A stretch of DNA of 64,000 bases from Bacteroidota bacterium (GTDB lineage Bacteria > Bacteroidota > Ignavibacteria > Palsa-1295), in NCBI GenBank assembly GCA_021324735.1, contig JAJPIO010000009.1, positions 62,001 through 126,000 on the forward strand. The letters run 5' to 3'. Position numbers and translations under genes: made by a program. How positions within the stretch are numbered: position 1 is the first letter of the stretch; the number at the start of each line of letters is the position of its first letter. Below, one piece after another: positions 52,044-61,328 of the stretch. The notes under the pieces were generated by a model. The model searched no databases, had not been told where the DNA came from, and was given only the letters and a program-made list of their open reading frames with translations.

Positions 52044-52638
52044 ACAGCACTCCCTTCGTACTCGGTATTGAGGTTCCTGTGATACTTACTGCAGTTCGCA
52101 GTGCACGTGCGAGCGCTTTGAAAGCAGCTTCAATGCGGTGATGATCGTTATCGCCTCGCAGAACATCGATGTGAAGAGCGCATCGTAACTCGGTTGCGAA
52201 CGACCGGAAAAAGTGCGTAATGTTTTCGCACGCGATACCTCCTATTTGTTCTCTCTGTAGGTCCAGCGAAATGACGGGTGCCGGACGGCCCGAAATGTCG
52301 AGGACGGCACGAGCCAGCGCCTCATCCATTGCAATCGTTGCTTCTCCGAAGCGTTCGATCCCACATGCTTCACCAATTGCCTGACGGATCGCTTCACCCA
52401 GCACTATCGCTACATCTTCCACGGTATGATGATCGTCTCGCGAGGTATCGCCGCGAGCAATGATCTCTATATCGATCTTTGAATGCTTCGAGAGTGTCTC
52501 GAGCATGTGATCGAGAAAGCCCAAGCCGGTATCAATTTGATAATTACCGGATCCATCGAGAGAGATAGTGCACTGGATCCTCGTCTCGATCGTGTTCCGT
52601 TCGAGTAAAGCCGTTCGAGGTAATGTATTAGGCGTCAT
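52036..52638 (-). CDS. hisB: Imidazoleglycerol-phosphate dehydratase
   Basis: 200 residues: the dehydratase domain alone, with no N-terminal phosphatase. Signature metal motifs GLGFLDHMLETLSKHSKID, GDTSRDDHHTVEDVAI and DNDHHRIEAAFKAL are intact. Converts IGP to imidazole acetol phosphate. Confidence 0.96.
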   Translation of the reverse strand: MTPNTLPRTALLERNTIETRIQCTISLDGSGNYQIDTGLGFLDHMLETLSKHSKIDIEIIARGDTSRDDHHTVEDVAIVLGEAIRQAIGEACGIERFGEATIAMDEALARAVLDISGRPAPVISLDLQREQIGGIACENITHFFRSFATELRCALHIDVLRGDNDHHRIEAAFKALARALRTAVSITGTSIPSTKGVLYE

Positions 52639-52639
52639 A

Positions 52640-53713
52640 CTAATGAATTGGAATAATGTTATTCTTCATAGCGAGAACTGCTTCCCTTAGTGCATACGCA
52701 AGCTTGCGAAACGCCTCACCATTGCCGGGCAGGGTTAATCGGCGAGCTTGTTGAAGTTTTTCGAATGCCCGAGTTGCAATACCAAAGGAACGAAGCGCAT
52801 TGTCAAATACAAGGGGCTTTTGTGGTAGTAAGAGTATGAAGTTCGATTCCGAAGGAAGATATCGAATTTCAAGCTTTCGTAATAACCGTTCTAATTCTGC
52901 TCGCTCGTTGGCGATCCTATGCGAATATTCCCTCATTAAGGGACGCATCGCTTCATAATTATTGACGATGAATTCGATAGAAGGCTGCGCAACACTATAG
53001 GGACCGCCGGCCGCCTTCATTGCATCGATCGTCCTTCGTTCACCCAAGGCATAGCCAATACGGAGTCCCGGCAATCCCCATGCTTTTGAAAAACTGCGAA
53101 CGACAATAATATTTCGAAAGGCAAGCAGCCGTATTGTAGGATCATACGAAGCAAATTCAACATAAGCAAGGTCAATCACCATGGTAATAGAGGGATAACG
53201 GATCGCCAGTTGTTCGATCGCTTCGATCGGTATCGTCCGCCCCGTAGGATTATTAGGCGATACCAAGATGATGAGAGATGTATTTTCTGTTACGTTTCGC
53301 GCTATGTTCTCTGAGGGGAAATCGTTATCGAACCATTCGATCTCTTTTATTTGAGCGTTTGAGAGCACCGCATAATGTTTTATCATTTCAAACGTCGGTG
53401 AAGTAATTACTACCTCGGTTTGGTCTGATAAAAAAAGTCGGCAAATTCGATCGAGTGCTTCATCGGCGCCGGCCGTGATAATAACGTTATCCGAAGAGCA
53501 TCCAAATTGCACGCCGATCATTCTGCTAAGTCTATTCATTTGAGGATACCTGCTCGAAGCATCTTCCAGCGGTGTTGATGCGCGATATGGAAATGGAGGC
53601 TCCGTTCCATCTAAGGGCATTCGGACCCATGGTTCTCGTGCTTTTACAGCATATGGTTCGATTGAGCTCTTCTGGTTGCCCCTCGTCATTACAGGATTGT
53701 TCTTCGTGATCAT
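52640..53713 (-). CDS. hisC: Histidinol-phosphate aminotransferase
   Basis: 357 residues, fold-type I PLP enzyme. ITAGADEALDRICRLFL, LVSPNNPTGRTIP, the PLP lysine in VRSFSKAWGLPGLRIGYALG. One base separates it from hisB. The first Met (MITKNNPV) or Met9 may be the start. Confidence 0.94.
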   Translation of the reverse strand: MITKNNPVMTRGNQKSSIEPYAVKAREPWVRMPLDGTEPPFPYRASTPLEDASSRYPQMNRLSRMIGVQFGCSSDNVIITAGADEALDRICRLFLSDQTEVVITSPTFEMIKHYAVLSNAQIKEIEWFDNDFPSENIARNVTENTSLIILVSPNNPTGRTIPIEAIEQLAIRYPSITMVIDLAYVEFASYDPTIRLLAFRNIIVVRSFSKAWGLPGLRIGYALGERRTIDAMKAAGGPYSVAQPSIEFIVNNYEAMRPLMREYSHRIANERAELERLLRKLEIRYLPSESNFILLLPQKPLVFDNALRSFGIATRAFEKLQQARRLTLPGNGEAFRKLAYALREAVLAMKNNIIPIH

Positions 53714-53714
53714 A

Positions 53715-54671
53715 TTAGGCGACGATTTGAGAGATCGATGTAATAGCTATGTCGGTCCCGCCGGCTTGTTTAAGTTCTGGAATGAGCTTTGGTAATGCAG
53801 TTCGAGGCACTGCAGCTTTCACCGCATAGCCCGTTTCACCGTAAAGCGTGGAAATAGTTGGCTTCCGCATGGAAGGAAGAAGCTTTACGATCGAATCGAG
53901 GCGATCGCTGGGGACATTCAGTTCGAGCATCGTACGCGAGCGCGCTTCCAATACGGATCGTAAAAGCATCGTGAAGCTCTCGATGCGCAGGCGTTTTGCT
54001 CTATCTTCCAAAGATCGAGGGCTTGCATATAAGCGCGTCGAGGATTGCATCACCTCGGCAATAATTACAAGCCCATTCATTTTAAGCGTGGCTCCGCTTG
54101 CAGTATTATCGATAATACAATCGGCATCTTCCGGTGGGAAGACTTCCGTGGCGCCGTACGATCGGATACATTCGGCATCAATGCGCTCACGGTCGATCCA
54201 CTGATTGGCGAGCCGCATATATTCCGTGGCGATAGTAATGCGCCGTTCACTCGCAAGTATTGTCGGGGCGATCGACGCAGACGCAGCGACGACCAGTCGT
54301 ACCGGATCGAGGCCTGTATCGAGAAGTTCGACGAGATCGCCATCCAGTTCTGCAACCCAATCGGCGCCAACGAAGCCAATATCGCGTGAACCATGATGCA
54401 GCATCTCTACAATCGTTTGTGGCTTGAGAATTTTTGCCTCGATGCCCGTTACTGCGACCGTTGGCCGATAAGCACGGTCGGTCATACGTACGCTCATTCC
54501 GGCTTCATGCAGTAGCGTAAAAACACCATCCTGCATTCGTCCTTTGGGAAGCGCGATACGTAATACACCTAAGCTAGCACTTTGCTGGAAACTCAGATCG
54601 GAAGTAGCACCATCCTCCGTACGAGCAGCCGCACGGCTCGCTAATTCTAGTAATTCGATTGATTCGGTCAT
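53715..54671 (-). CDS. hisG: ATP phosphoribosyltransferase (long form)
   Basis: 318 residues. Core: LRIALPKGRMQDGVFTLLHE, GSRDIGFVGADWVAEL, DCIIDNTASGATLKMNGLVI. The C-terminal regulatory HisG_C domain (about 240-318) ends GGTDIAITSISQIV, so this is the long, self-regulated form that does not need HisZ and can be inhibited by histidine. The N terminus has about 35 extra residues before LRIALPKG, so an internal start is possible. First structural gene after the attenuator. Confidence 0.95.
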   Translation of the reverse strand: MTESIELLELASRAAARTEDGATSDLSFQQSASLGVLRIALPKGRMQDGVFTLLHEAGMSVRMTDRAYRPTVAVTGIEAKILKPQTIVEMLHHGSRDIGFVGADWVAELDGDLVELLDTGLDPVRLVVAASASIAPTILASERRITIATEYMRLANQWIDRERIDAECIRSYGATEVFPPEDADCIIDNTASGATLKMNGLVIIAEVMQSSTRLYASPRSLEDRAKRLRIESFTMLLRSVLEARSRTMLELNVPSDRLDSIVKLLPSMRKPTISTLYGETGYAVKAAVPRTALPKLIPELKQAGGTDIAITSISQIVA

Positions 54672-54750
54672 GTACCTCTGGATAAGGCACCGGGAGTGGA
54701 CGATCAGCGGTGATTGCGATCATCCGAGTGCCGAGAGCGTACGAGGTGGG

Positions 54751-54787
54751 TAAAAACGTACAGCGCCGGCACTATGGCCGGCGCTGT
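54751..54787 (-). terminator. Attenuator terminator of the his operon
   Basis: Perfect 11-bp stem, ACAGCGCCGGC (54760-54770) with GCCGGCGCTGT (54777-54787), 6-base loop, followed on the minus strand by ACGTTTTT. It lies between the leader peptide and hisG, about 80 bases before the hisG start. Confidence 0.9.
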
Positions 54788-54813
54788 GAAAACTTAAACA
54801 GTAACAACAGACA

Positions 54814-54873
54814 TCACCGACCGCGGTTAGCGTGGTGATGATGATGCTGTGCGAATACTGCGATTTGTGTCAT
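54814..54873 (-). CDS. hisL: His leader peptide (attenuation)
   Basis: Minus-strand frame from ATG 54873 to TGA: MTQIAVFAQHHHHHANRGR, 19 residues. Five consecutive His codons (CAT CAT CAT CAC CAC at 54832-54846) immediately precede a hairpin in which CATCACC of the His codons pairs with GGTGATG at the stop. The strong terminator at 54751-54787 lies 30 bases on. This is the logic of the enterobacterial hisL: stalling at His codons should free an antiterminator. No clear ribosome site is seen. Confidence 0.85.
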   Translation of the reverse strand: MTQIAVFAQHHHHHANRGR

Positions 54874-55008
54874 CCGTGCAAAGTAACTCGTAACACTATC
54901 GCGTTCGTTCCAAAAAATTTTAGATCAGTGTTTGTTTACAGGCTTTCGGGCACCCTCTCCTGTTGTTTCTGTTAGCTCATCTGTCTTCATAAAACACGCC
55001 TTTTTGCC

Positions 55009-58000
55009 ATGGGTGACTATTCACCAAAGCCTTTTGAGAATGTATTTTCTGCCGAATTAGAAGAGATCGCTAAGCGGCAGGGAAAGTCTTCCATTACAGA
55101 GGTCGATCGAAAAGAACTTGCCGGGTTGGCCCTTTCCGGCGGTGGAATTCGCAGTGCGACTACTTCCCTTGGCGTGCTGCAGGCGCTGAAAAAACTCGGG
55201 CTCCTCGATGCCTTCGACTATTTATCGACCGTTTCAGGAGGGGGATTTACCGGCTCGTGGTGGAGCGCATGGGTGTCACGAGAGTTCGACTCCAGCGCAA
55301 CATCAGAAGAAAAATTCTTCCCACCCAATGAACGCACGCAACCGGAGCGTGATCTGAAGGAAGATCCATTTCACGAAACCAACAAGATTATTTCATCGGA
55401 GGAGACTGAAGGTCGGCGCCGCGTGATCGATCCTGTGCACCACTTACGACTGTTCAGCAATTATCTTACACCTATTAAGGGGCTCTTAAGCATAGATACT
55501 TGGCGTGCTGTCACCGTGATCACTCGAAATCTGGGGCTGACATGGCTTGTGTTGATCCCGGTGCTATTTGCGGCAGTCCTCATTGCCCAATCCTACTTTA
55601 CACTTCAGGTCGATTCCGAAACGGAGTTTCTCTATCCCTATTCTCATATGAATGAGGATAAGATCCTCAACCAAAAGATCGGACATGAAATGCAAGCTCT
55701 GGAAGCGATCGACAAAGTAGTGCACCACGATTCCTCCCGCTCGATCGTCGTAAGCCGTATCATTCATGTCGGTAAGCAAGATCCGTCCTCTAATGTGATC
55801 TCTGCGGGCGATCCACTGCTTCTCGTGTCGCGCGATCTCGATTCACTTGAAAAGGATGAAGCGATGGATAGTATTCTTGCAAAGGATGTCAGTTCGTGGA
55901 AGACCTATATTCAGTTGAAAACGGAGATCGATTCTATGCAGCGCGAAGTGAGTGTGTGGCGCGCGGCAGATTCGATGACGCACGTACAACAGCGCGCGTC
56001 GACAGAGAAAAACTACGACGCAACGGTATCGCAATTATATCGCTCGCTCGATGCAAACGTCGATACGATCCATATTCGGCTTATGCAACTGCAAGCCGAA
56101 CTGGTAAAACACCGGTGGCAAAGCCGGGACGAGTGGTTATTTAACGATGTACATCTCGCCTATCTGGGAAATCGACTCGCACTTACCAGCTACCCAATGA
56201 TCGCGCTCTTCGGCTGGATCGCGATGTTCGTTTTTTTATGGGTGATCAACGGTGGTTCAAAGCCGTTTGGAGGTAACGTCCTGCAGGGAGCGTACGCCTT
56301 TGCCTTAGGCATCGTTATTTTTTGGGGTTTGCTGTGGAGTGTCCCCGAATTCTTTTCGCATCGTGGTCATATCGAATTTCGTCCGATCCCATTTTCAATA
56401 GCTTCGATCGCCTGGACCGTCGTCGCCCTCATTTTTCTCAACCGGGTTATTTGGGACGAAGCACACTGGTTTTGGAAAGCGCATCGTCGTGAATCGTCAC
56501 GCGAGAATCAACAAAAACTTTCCAAGCTTTTGGAATTACGCCGCTCGCGTATCGTCCAGTCGCATGAGCGCCTTCTTCTTACGTCATTCGGTCTTCTCAT
56601 ATTATTAGGGTTCGGCGGATTTGGCCACGAGTTTATAAATTATCTGGTCCTTTATCATCCACTACATTCCGAAGAGACCGTACAATGGGTGGTACGTGGA
56701 ACAAGTATTGCGCTTGCGCTCGGCGTACTTATCGGATCTTCGCTCGTCGCTAAAAAATCCGGACCGACCACCGATCCTCTGGATCGAACTTCGAATGTTC
56801 GCACAAATAAATTAAGCGGTATTCTGATGAAGATCGCTCCTCCTCTGCTTCTCCTTATGCTGCTCTGCGGCGTTTCATGGGTGAGCCATTGGGTGTTGCA
56901 GGAAGTCGTATTCCGAGCAGAGGATAGCGCCAATCGTAGCCTCATCACGATCGTCTTCCTTACGTGGCTGTTTGGCGGCGTATCGGTATACTATGCTATT
57001 CAGGAAATTCAATTTCGCTCTCATGAACGGCTTATTCGCCGGTGCTTAATAGCGTATCTCGTCATTCCTCCGATCGCGAGTATCGGTTCGATCTTATCTC
57101 CACATCCATTCTATACCGGCGTTGCGTGGCTTTCGATCATACTCTTTGTAGCCGTATGGGCGATCGTCTTTTGGAAGTACCGCGGTGAACAGAACTCACT
57201 TCACGAGGAGATCAGACATGACTCAAGCCATTCACCAAAAGATCATTCGACGATCGAGCCCCCAAAATGGCGCCTTGTTTCGGTTGCCAGTATAACAACC
57301 GTCATGATCGTTGCCGTCTCGGTTCTTCTGCTTACATTAGGCGCACTCTTCCTGCAAGAGGCTCGAATGCCATTTTACTGGCCGTATGTGGCGGGACTCA
57401 GCGCGTCGATCCTCGTCTTGGTCTGCGATCTTATTTGGGGTGTGCGCAGGCCTCGGTATGGTCTCGGAGGCAATCACGAAGGTCGCCTCCTGCTGGGAGT
57501 AAATGTTACACTCTGCACACTCTTCCTGTTCGTACCACCCCTGCCGGAGGACCCGCACTTAGGCTTAACGCATGTGCTTGCCATTCTTATTTTTGTTGCA
57601 CTGGGCCTTGTGATCTTCATTGGCTGGCGCCTGGACCCGAATGCGCTTTCCGTTCATTCGTTTTATCGTGCGCGGCTGGTACGCGCCTATCTTGGTGCTT
57701 CGAATTGGATGCGCGGCCGAGCGTCCATTAGCGAGGTACATCCAAATGATGATGTTGCTCTTACATCACTGCAGAATTGCGAACGTGGCGCACCGTACCA
57801 TCTCGTAAATACTACTCTGAATTTACTGGGTACGAGGTCGCTCGAGGCAGCGCAGCGCGGCGCATCCAATTTTATTTTGAGCAAGCGATACTGCGGCTCC
57901 GTCACAACCGGGTATCAGCCAACCGATAAATACATGTCGGGTGAAATGACGTTAGGTACAGCGATCGCGATCTCGGGTGCTGCTGCAAGTCCGAATATGG

Positions 58001-58851
58001 GTAGCTTGCAGATGTCGGGAGCTACGACCATGCTCATGAGTTTGCTCAATATCCGTCTTGGATATTGGGCTCCGAATCCGGCCCGCAATCGCTGGCGAGA
58101 AACACAACCAAAGTTGTGGCCCTATTATTTGATCAAAGAGTCGCTTTCCCATACCACCGGCTTAGGTGCCTATTGTTATCTTACCGACGGCGGACATTTT
58201 GACAATACCGGTATTTATCCACTGATCGAACGCGGTTGCCGATATATTATGGTATGTGATAATGGCGCTGATCCGCTAATTCACTTCAAAGACATCGGCA
58301 ATGCATTTCGTCGTGCCCGTATCGATTTCGGTGCCGAGTTCGAACTTGAAGGACTCCAGCAAATGACCGGTTTTGGTACACACTCGAAGGCGAATCGTTC
58401 ACGCGAACATTGGCTCCGAGGTACGGTGACCTATAACCAGGAGCATTTAAGAATGTTGTGGGGAGAAGAATGGGACCGTCTTTCAGAAGAGGAGAAGCTT
58501 CATTATCGTACGGGTACGATCCTAATTCTGAAGCCTGTCATCAATGGAGATGAACCGGCGGACGTCTTGCAATATAGCCTGGAGTTTGCAGACTTTCCGC
58601 AGCAATCGACTGCAAACCAATGGTTTACAGAAGACCAATTCGAAAGTTATCGCCGCTTAGGATATTGGAGTGCACAAGCAGCATTCGAGAATCCGGATTA
58701 TACAAAAAATTCTCGTGAGGAAAAACTCCAGGCGATCGCAACGCCTGTACGTAAGCCTGCCTCTGCGCCTATACCGACCACCGGTCAGTTAGCGTACGGC
58801 TCTGCGGCGGTACCGATCATCGAAGGAAGAGAGATCGAATCGGGTGCCTGA
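55009..58851 (+). CDS. Large membrane protein with a split patatin-like phospholipase domain
   Basis: 1280 residues. The patatin oxyanion motif LSGGGIRSATTSLG lies at residues 42-55 and the nucleophile in STVSGGGFTGSWWSAW (Ser76). The catalytic Asp partner YLTDGGHFDNTGIYPLIERG is near the C terminus (Asp1060). Between them lie about 980 residues with roughly a dozen membrane helices (clusters near 160-190, 390-490, 520-670, 700-880) and a coiled-coil-like part (190-370). Patatins of this kind exist in bacteria, but the large insertion is unusual. Probably a membrane acyl hydrolase. Its 3' end overlaps the convergent desaturase gene by 67 bases. Confidence 0.85.
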   Translation: MGDYSPKPFENVFSAELEEIAKRQGKSSITEVDRKELAGLALSGGGIRSATTSLGVLQALKKLGLLDAFDYLSTVSGGGFTGSWWSAWVSREFDSSATSEEKFFPPNERTQPERDLKEDPFHETNKIISSEETEGRRRVIDPVHHLRLFSNYLTPIKGLLSIDTWRAVTVITRNLGLTWLVLIPVLFAAVLIAQSYFTLQVDSETEFLYPYSHMNEDKILNQKIGHEMQALEAIDKVVHHDSSRSIVVSRIIHVGKQDPSSNVISAGDPLLLVSRDLDSLEKDEAMDSILAKDVSSWKTYIQLKTEIDSMQREVSVWRAADSMTHVQQRASTEKNYDATVSQLYRSLDANVDTIHIRLMQLQAELVKHRWQSRDEWLFNDVHLAYLGNRLALTSYPMIALFGWIAMFVFLWVINGGSKPFGGNVLQGAYAFALGIVIFWGLLWSVPEFFSHRGHIEFRPIPFSIASIAWTVVALIFLNRVIWDEAHWFWKAHRRESSRENQQKLSKLLELRRSRIVQSHERLLLTSFGLLILLGFGGFGHEFINYLVLYHPLHSEETVQWVVRGTSIALALGVLIGSSLVAKKSGPTTDPLDRTSNVRTNKLSGILMKIAPPLLLLMLLCGVSWVSHWVLQEVVFRAEDSANRSLITIVFLTWLFGGVSVYYAIQEIQFRSHERLIRRCLIAYLVIPPIASIGSILSPHPFYTGVAWLSIILFVAVWAIVFWKYRGEQNSLHEEIRHDSSHSPKDHSTIEPPKWRLVSVASITTVMIVAVSVLLLTLGALFLQEARMPFYWPYVAGLSASILVLVCDLIWGVRRPRYGLGGNHEGRLLLGVNVTLCTLFLFVPPLPEDPHLGLTHVLAILIFVALGLVIFIGWRLDPNALSVHSFYRARLVRAYLGASNWMRGRASISEVHPNDDVALTSLQNCERGAPYHLVNTTLNLLGTRSLEAAQRGASNFILSKRYCGSVTTGYQPTDKYMSGEMTLGTAIAISGAAASPNMGSLQMSGATTMLMSLLNIRLGYWAPNPARNRWRETQPKLWPYYLIKESLSHTTGLGAYCYLTDGGHFDNTGIYPLIERGCRYIMVCDNGADPLIHFKDIGNAFRRARIDFGAEFELEGLQQMTGFGTHSKANRSREHWLRGTVTYNQEHLRMLWGEEWDRLSEEEKLHYRTGTILILKPVINGDEPADVLQYSLEFADFPQQSTANQWFTEDQFESYRRLGYWSAQAAFENPDYTKNSREEKLQAIATPVRKPASAPIPTTGQLAYGSAAVPIIEGREIESGA

Positions 58852-59741
58852 AATGAACCGAGGAATTCCCAGAGGCTCATCGTACGTGCAGCAGGATCGC
58901 ATACAAGATGCCGTGACCAGAAGGGGATTCCGGGTTGTGCATGGTGTTCATAGTGCGACCACGAACCGTGCGGTGTAATAAGAAGCTTCTGCCACCTGTT
59001 GAGCCAAATGCGATGAGTGGAAGAAGTACCTCCATGCTCGGTCCATGTTCGCAACCGAAAAAAGGCCCAGAAAGAAGTTAGCAGTGCGATAACCCAGACG
59101 GCCAGCGCGATCAGTAATCCTGTGCTATAAAGGATCGATCCTACGACCACCAGCCATACACAGGGGCCTATCCACGGTTTCCAGGCGCTGCGTTCCGTTC
59201 GACCGGGAGCGTTCTCAAATTCTGGCCCCACCATGCTGAGTACTCGGCGAGCTTTTACAACTTCGAGAGCAGAAAGACCACAAAAATCTCCGACGAGATA
59301 CAATAGAATTTGTTTGCGCGAGATCGGTATCTGCCATTGTCTTGCGCTCATGTGGTTTTTGAATACGATCTCCGGATCGTACTCGCTATTGAAATAGCGG
59401 TGGTGATTGTAATGGAATCGCCGAAAATCAGCAAGGGAAGTGAGGACTGGCCAAAAGCAGAGCAGGGCAGAAGCTATATCGTTAACACGTTTATTCCGTG
59501 CTGCAGTATAATGTGCTCCATCGTGACCTAAGACCCCGAGCGCATGTTGTCGGCTCCCGAGTACTATTACGACGAGAATCCACACGAACCAATGATGCGC
59601 AGTAAAGCCGATCCAAAAGAGCGCAACGATCGCGGCCCATTCGAGCAATGCAGGAACAAGCCAGCGGTGAAACACGCGACGAGTTAACTCTTTCATTTGT
59701 AACAGGCGAGAACACTGACCGATCGAACGATCGGTCGTCAA
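58785..59741 (-). CDS. Membrane fatty-acid desaturase
   Basis: 318 residues, or about 303 if Met16 (MKELTRRVF) is the start. Three His boxes: HDGAH (LGVLGHDGAHYTA), HYNHHRYFN (RRFHYNHHRY) and HYEHHAQPG (SWSHYEHHAQ). Four or more hydrophobic helices. Di-iron membrane desaturase/hydroxylase acting on acyl chains; regiospecificity not deducible. Only 10 bases downstream of the DUF2236 gene on the same strand, so probably co-transcribed. Confidence 0.92.
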   Translation of the reverse strand: MTTDRSIGQCSRLLQMKELTRRVFHRWLVPALLEWAAIVALFWIGFTAHHWFVWILVVIVLGSRQHALGVLGHDGAHYTAARNKRVNDIASALLCFWPVLTSLADFRRFHYNHHRYFNSEYDPEIVFKNHMSARQWQIPISRKQILLYLVGDFCGLSALEVVKARRVLSMVGPEFENAPGRTERSAWKPWIGPCVWLVVVGSILYSTGLLIALAVWVIALLTSFWAFFRLRTWTEHGGTSSTHRIWLNRWQKLLITPHGSWSHYEHHAQPGIPFWSRHLVCDPAARTMSLWEFLGSFQAPDSISLPSMIGTAAEPYAN

Positions 59742-59751
59742 AATTCAGCGT

Positions 59752-61290
59752 TTATTTTCCTTTTACAAGGCCCCACTTCTCCTGAAGTTCGAGCGGAATT
59801 CCGGGATAGCGGACGCCGGTCCGTTTTTCGAGTTCAGCATATACGGCGTCGTTCTCTTCCCGCATGTATTTAAAGAACAGGTTAGCTACTGCATTCGAAA
59901 GATGCGGTGCTGTTTTAACGAAGGCGCCGCGAAGCCGGAGAATAAAGAGAATAACCGGAAAGACGATCCGATCGACTACCGTTGATTTCGTCCCCAACAG
60001 TGCCAGATCTTCTTTCGACATCAACATCGTCATCATAAGCTGTGGAAGCCGTTCCACGCGCAGGTATTTACCCCACGGCACTCGACGAAGCAACAGGTCT
60101 CCAAGATAATCGATGATCGAATGCGTAAGTTCTCGGCCGCATCGAATGCCTTCCTCGTCATAGGCACGATTGAGCATCATTACTCTGGTGTACAATGCAC
60201 GACCTTCCGCGATCATTTCCTTGCCACTTGCGTCGTGTACCGCCTTTCCATCATGGTATACGGCCGCACCCGTCCGCGGAAAATCCAAGCGTAATAATAT
60301 CTCCTCATCAACACCCAGCACGTGCCCAAAGACATTCCATAAGTGCATGTAGCTTTTGCGGTCTTTATCGCTAAGGATAACACCCAGCCGCTCGAGACCG
60401 TAGAGATCGAGATAAGAGAATGACATGAGCACGCCGCTCAGGTATTGTTGATTGATCGGCATGCCCCATTCTTCGCGCCAGATGGTATCGGCTGGTTTGC
60501 CATTATACATACGCACTTTGCTTGGCTCGCTGGCTGGTTTATTCACTTCTTTGGCACGATCGCGCAGGCCGTCTTGCCAAAATTCGTGAATGATCGTGCG
60601 GGACGCCGCATGCAACAGGCGCACTCTAAGTATTGCCTCGACGCCTGGCGGAAGCGGATTCGTCAGCCTCGAATCAGGAGATGGTCTTGTGAAGCTATCT
60701 TTGATCATCACCTGCATGATCAGAGAGCCTGTCTCCACAATGCGCCGGCGGACTTTAACGTGGATCTGCTCGGTCAGCATGAGCACTTGCGTGCCGCCGC
60801 GCCCGCAGGTGTACAGCACCGGGAGGGAAAGGAATGCCAGCAGCGGGTACGCCAGCAACGGGTTTGCTGCAAACAGCTTTTGAGCATGGTCGATGAGTTC
60901 AAAATCGGCCCACTGTGGTAATTTCTGACCTTCGCGAAGAAATTCGCGCAAGGCTTCGCGAACTTCCGGTGCAAAGGTGTACGTCGATCCTTCGCTTGCA
61001 AAGGGTTGTTCGACCTCCGGATCAGGGATCGCCATCTGATTGATAAGCAAGTGAAGAAATTGGAAAGCGCGTCGGGGGCGGTCCGTGACATCGCCAGAGC
61101 GTTCGGCATCCCGTCGACCTTCCTCATAGAGCAGTTGCACGATACGATCTGCCAGAGGATCAGCCTTTTGAAGAAACGGCTCAATATATTCCGTCGGCCA
61201 TGATTCTTCGAGGTGCGGGGCCGTCTCGCCGGTCGACGCGGTCAATATAGGATAATCCAGGATCGAAGGTTGCTTTGTCTTCGTGCTCAT
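59752..61290 (-). CDS. DUF2236 oxygenase (MpaB/Lcp-like)
   Basis: 512 residues. DUF2236 markers: ILRVRLLHAASRTIIHEFW (with a His of the heme-binding region), WGMPINQQYLSGVLMSFSYL, LWNVFGHVLGVDEEILL. Latex-clearing proteins and MpaB-type enzymes of this family are heme-b oxygenases; residue-level assignment here is from memory of the fold. No signal peptide. Shares a strand and a 10-base gap with the desaturase, suggesting joint acyl/terpenoid lipid metabolism. Confidence 0.85.
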   Translation of the reverse strand: MSTKTKQPSILDYPILTASTGETAPHLEESWPTEYIEPFLQKADPLADRIVQLLYEEGRRDAERSGDVTDRPRRAFQFLHLLINQMAIPDPEVEQPFASEGSTYTFAPEVREALREFLREGQKLPQWADFELIDHAQKLFAANPLLAYPLLAFLSLPVLYTCGRGGTQVLMLTEQIHVKVRRRIVETGSLIMQVMIKDSFTRPSPDSRLTNPLPPGVEAILRVRLLHAASRTIIHEFWQDGLRDRAKEVNKPASEPSKVRMYNGKPADTIWREEWGMPINQQYLSGVLMSFSYLDLYGLERLGVILSDKDRKSYMHLWNVFGHVLGVDEEILLRLDFPRTGAAVYHDGKAVHDASGKEMIAEGRALYTRVMMLNRAYDEEGIRCGRELTHSIIDYLGDLLLRRVPWGKYLRVERLPQLMMTMLMSKEDLALLGTKSTVVDRIVFPVILFILRLRGAFVKTAPHLSNAVANLFFKYMREENDAVYAELEKRTGVRYPGIPLELQEKWGLVKGK

Positions 61291-61328
61291 AATTTTAGTT
61301 TACAGGGTGGGACAACTCTCCGCGCGAT

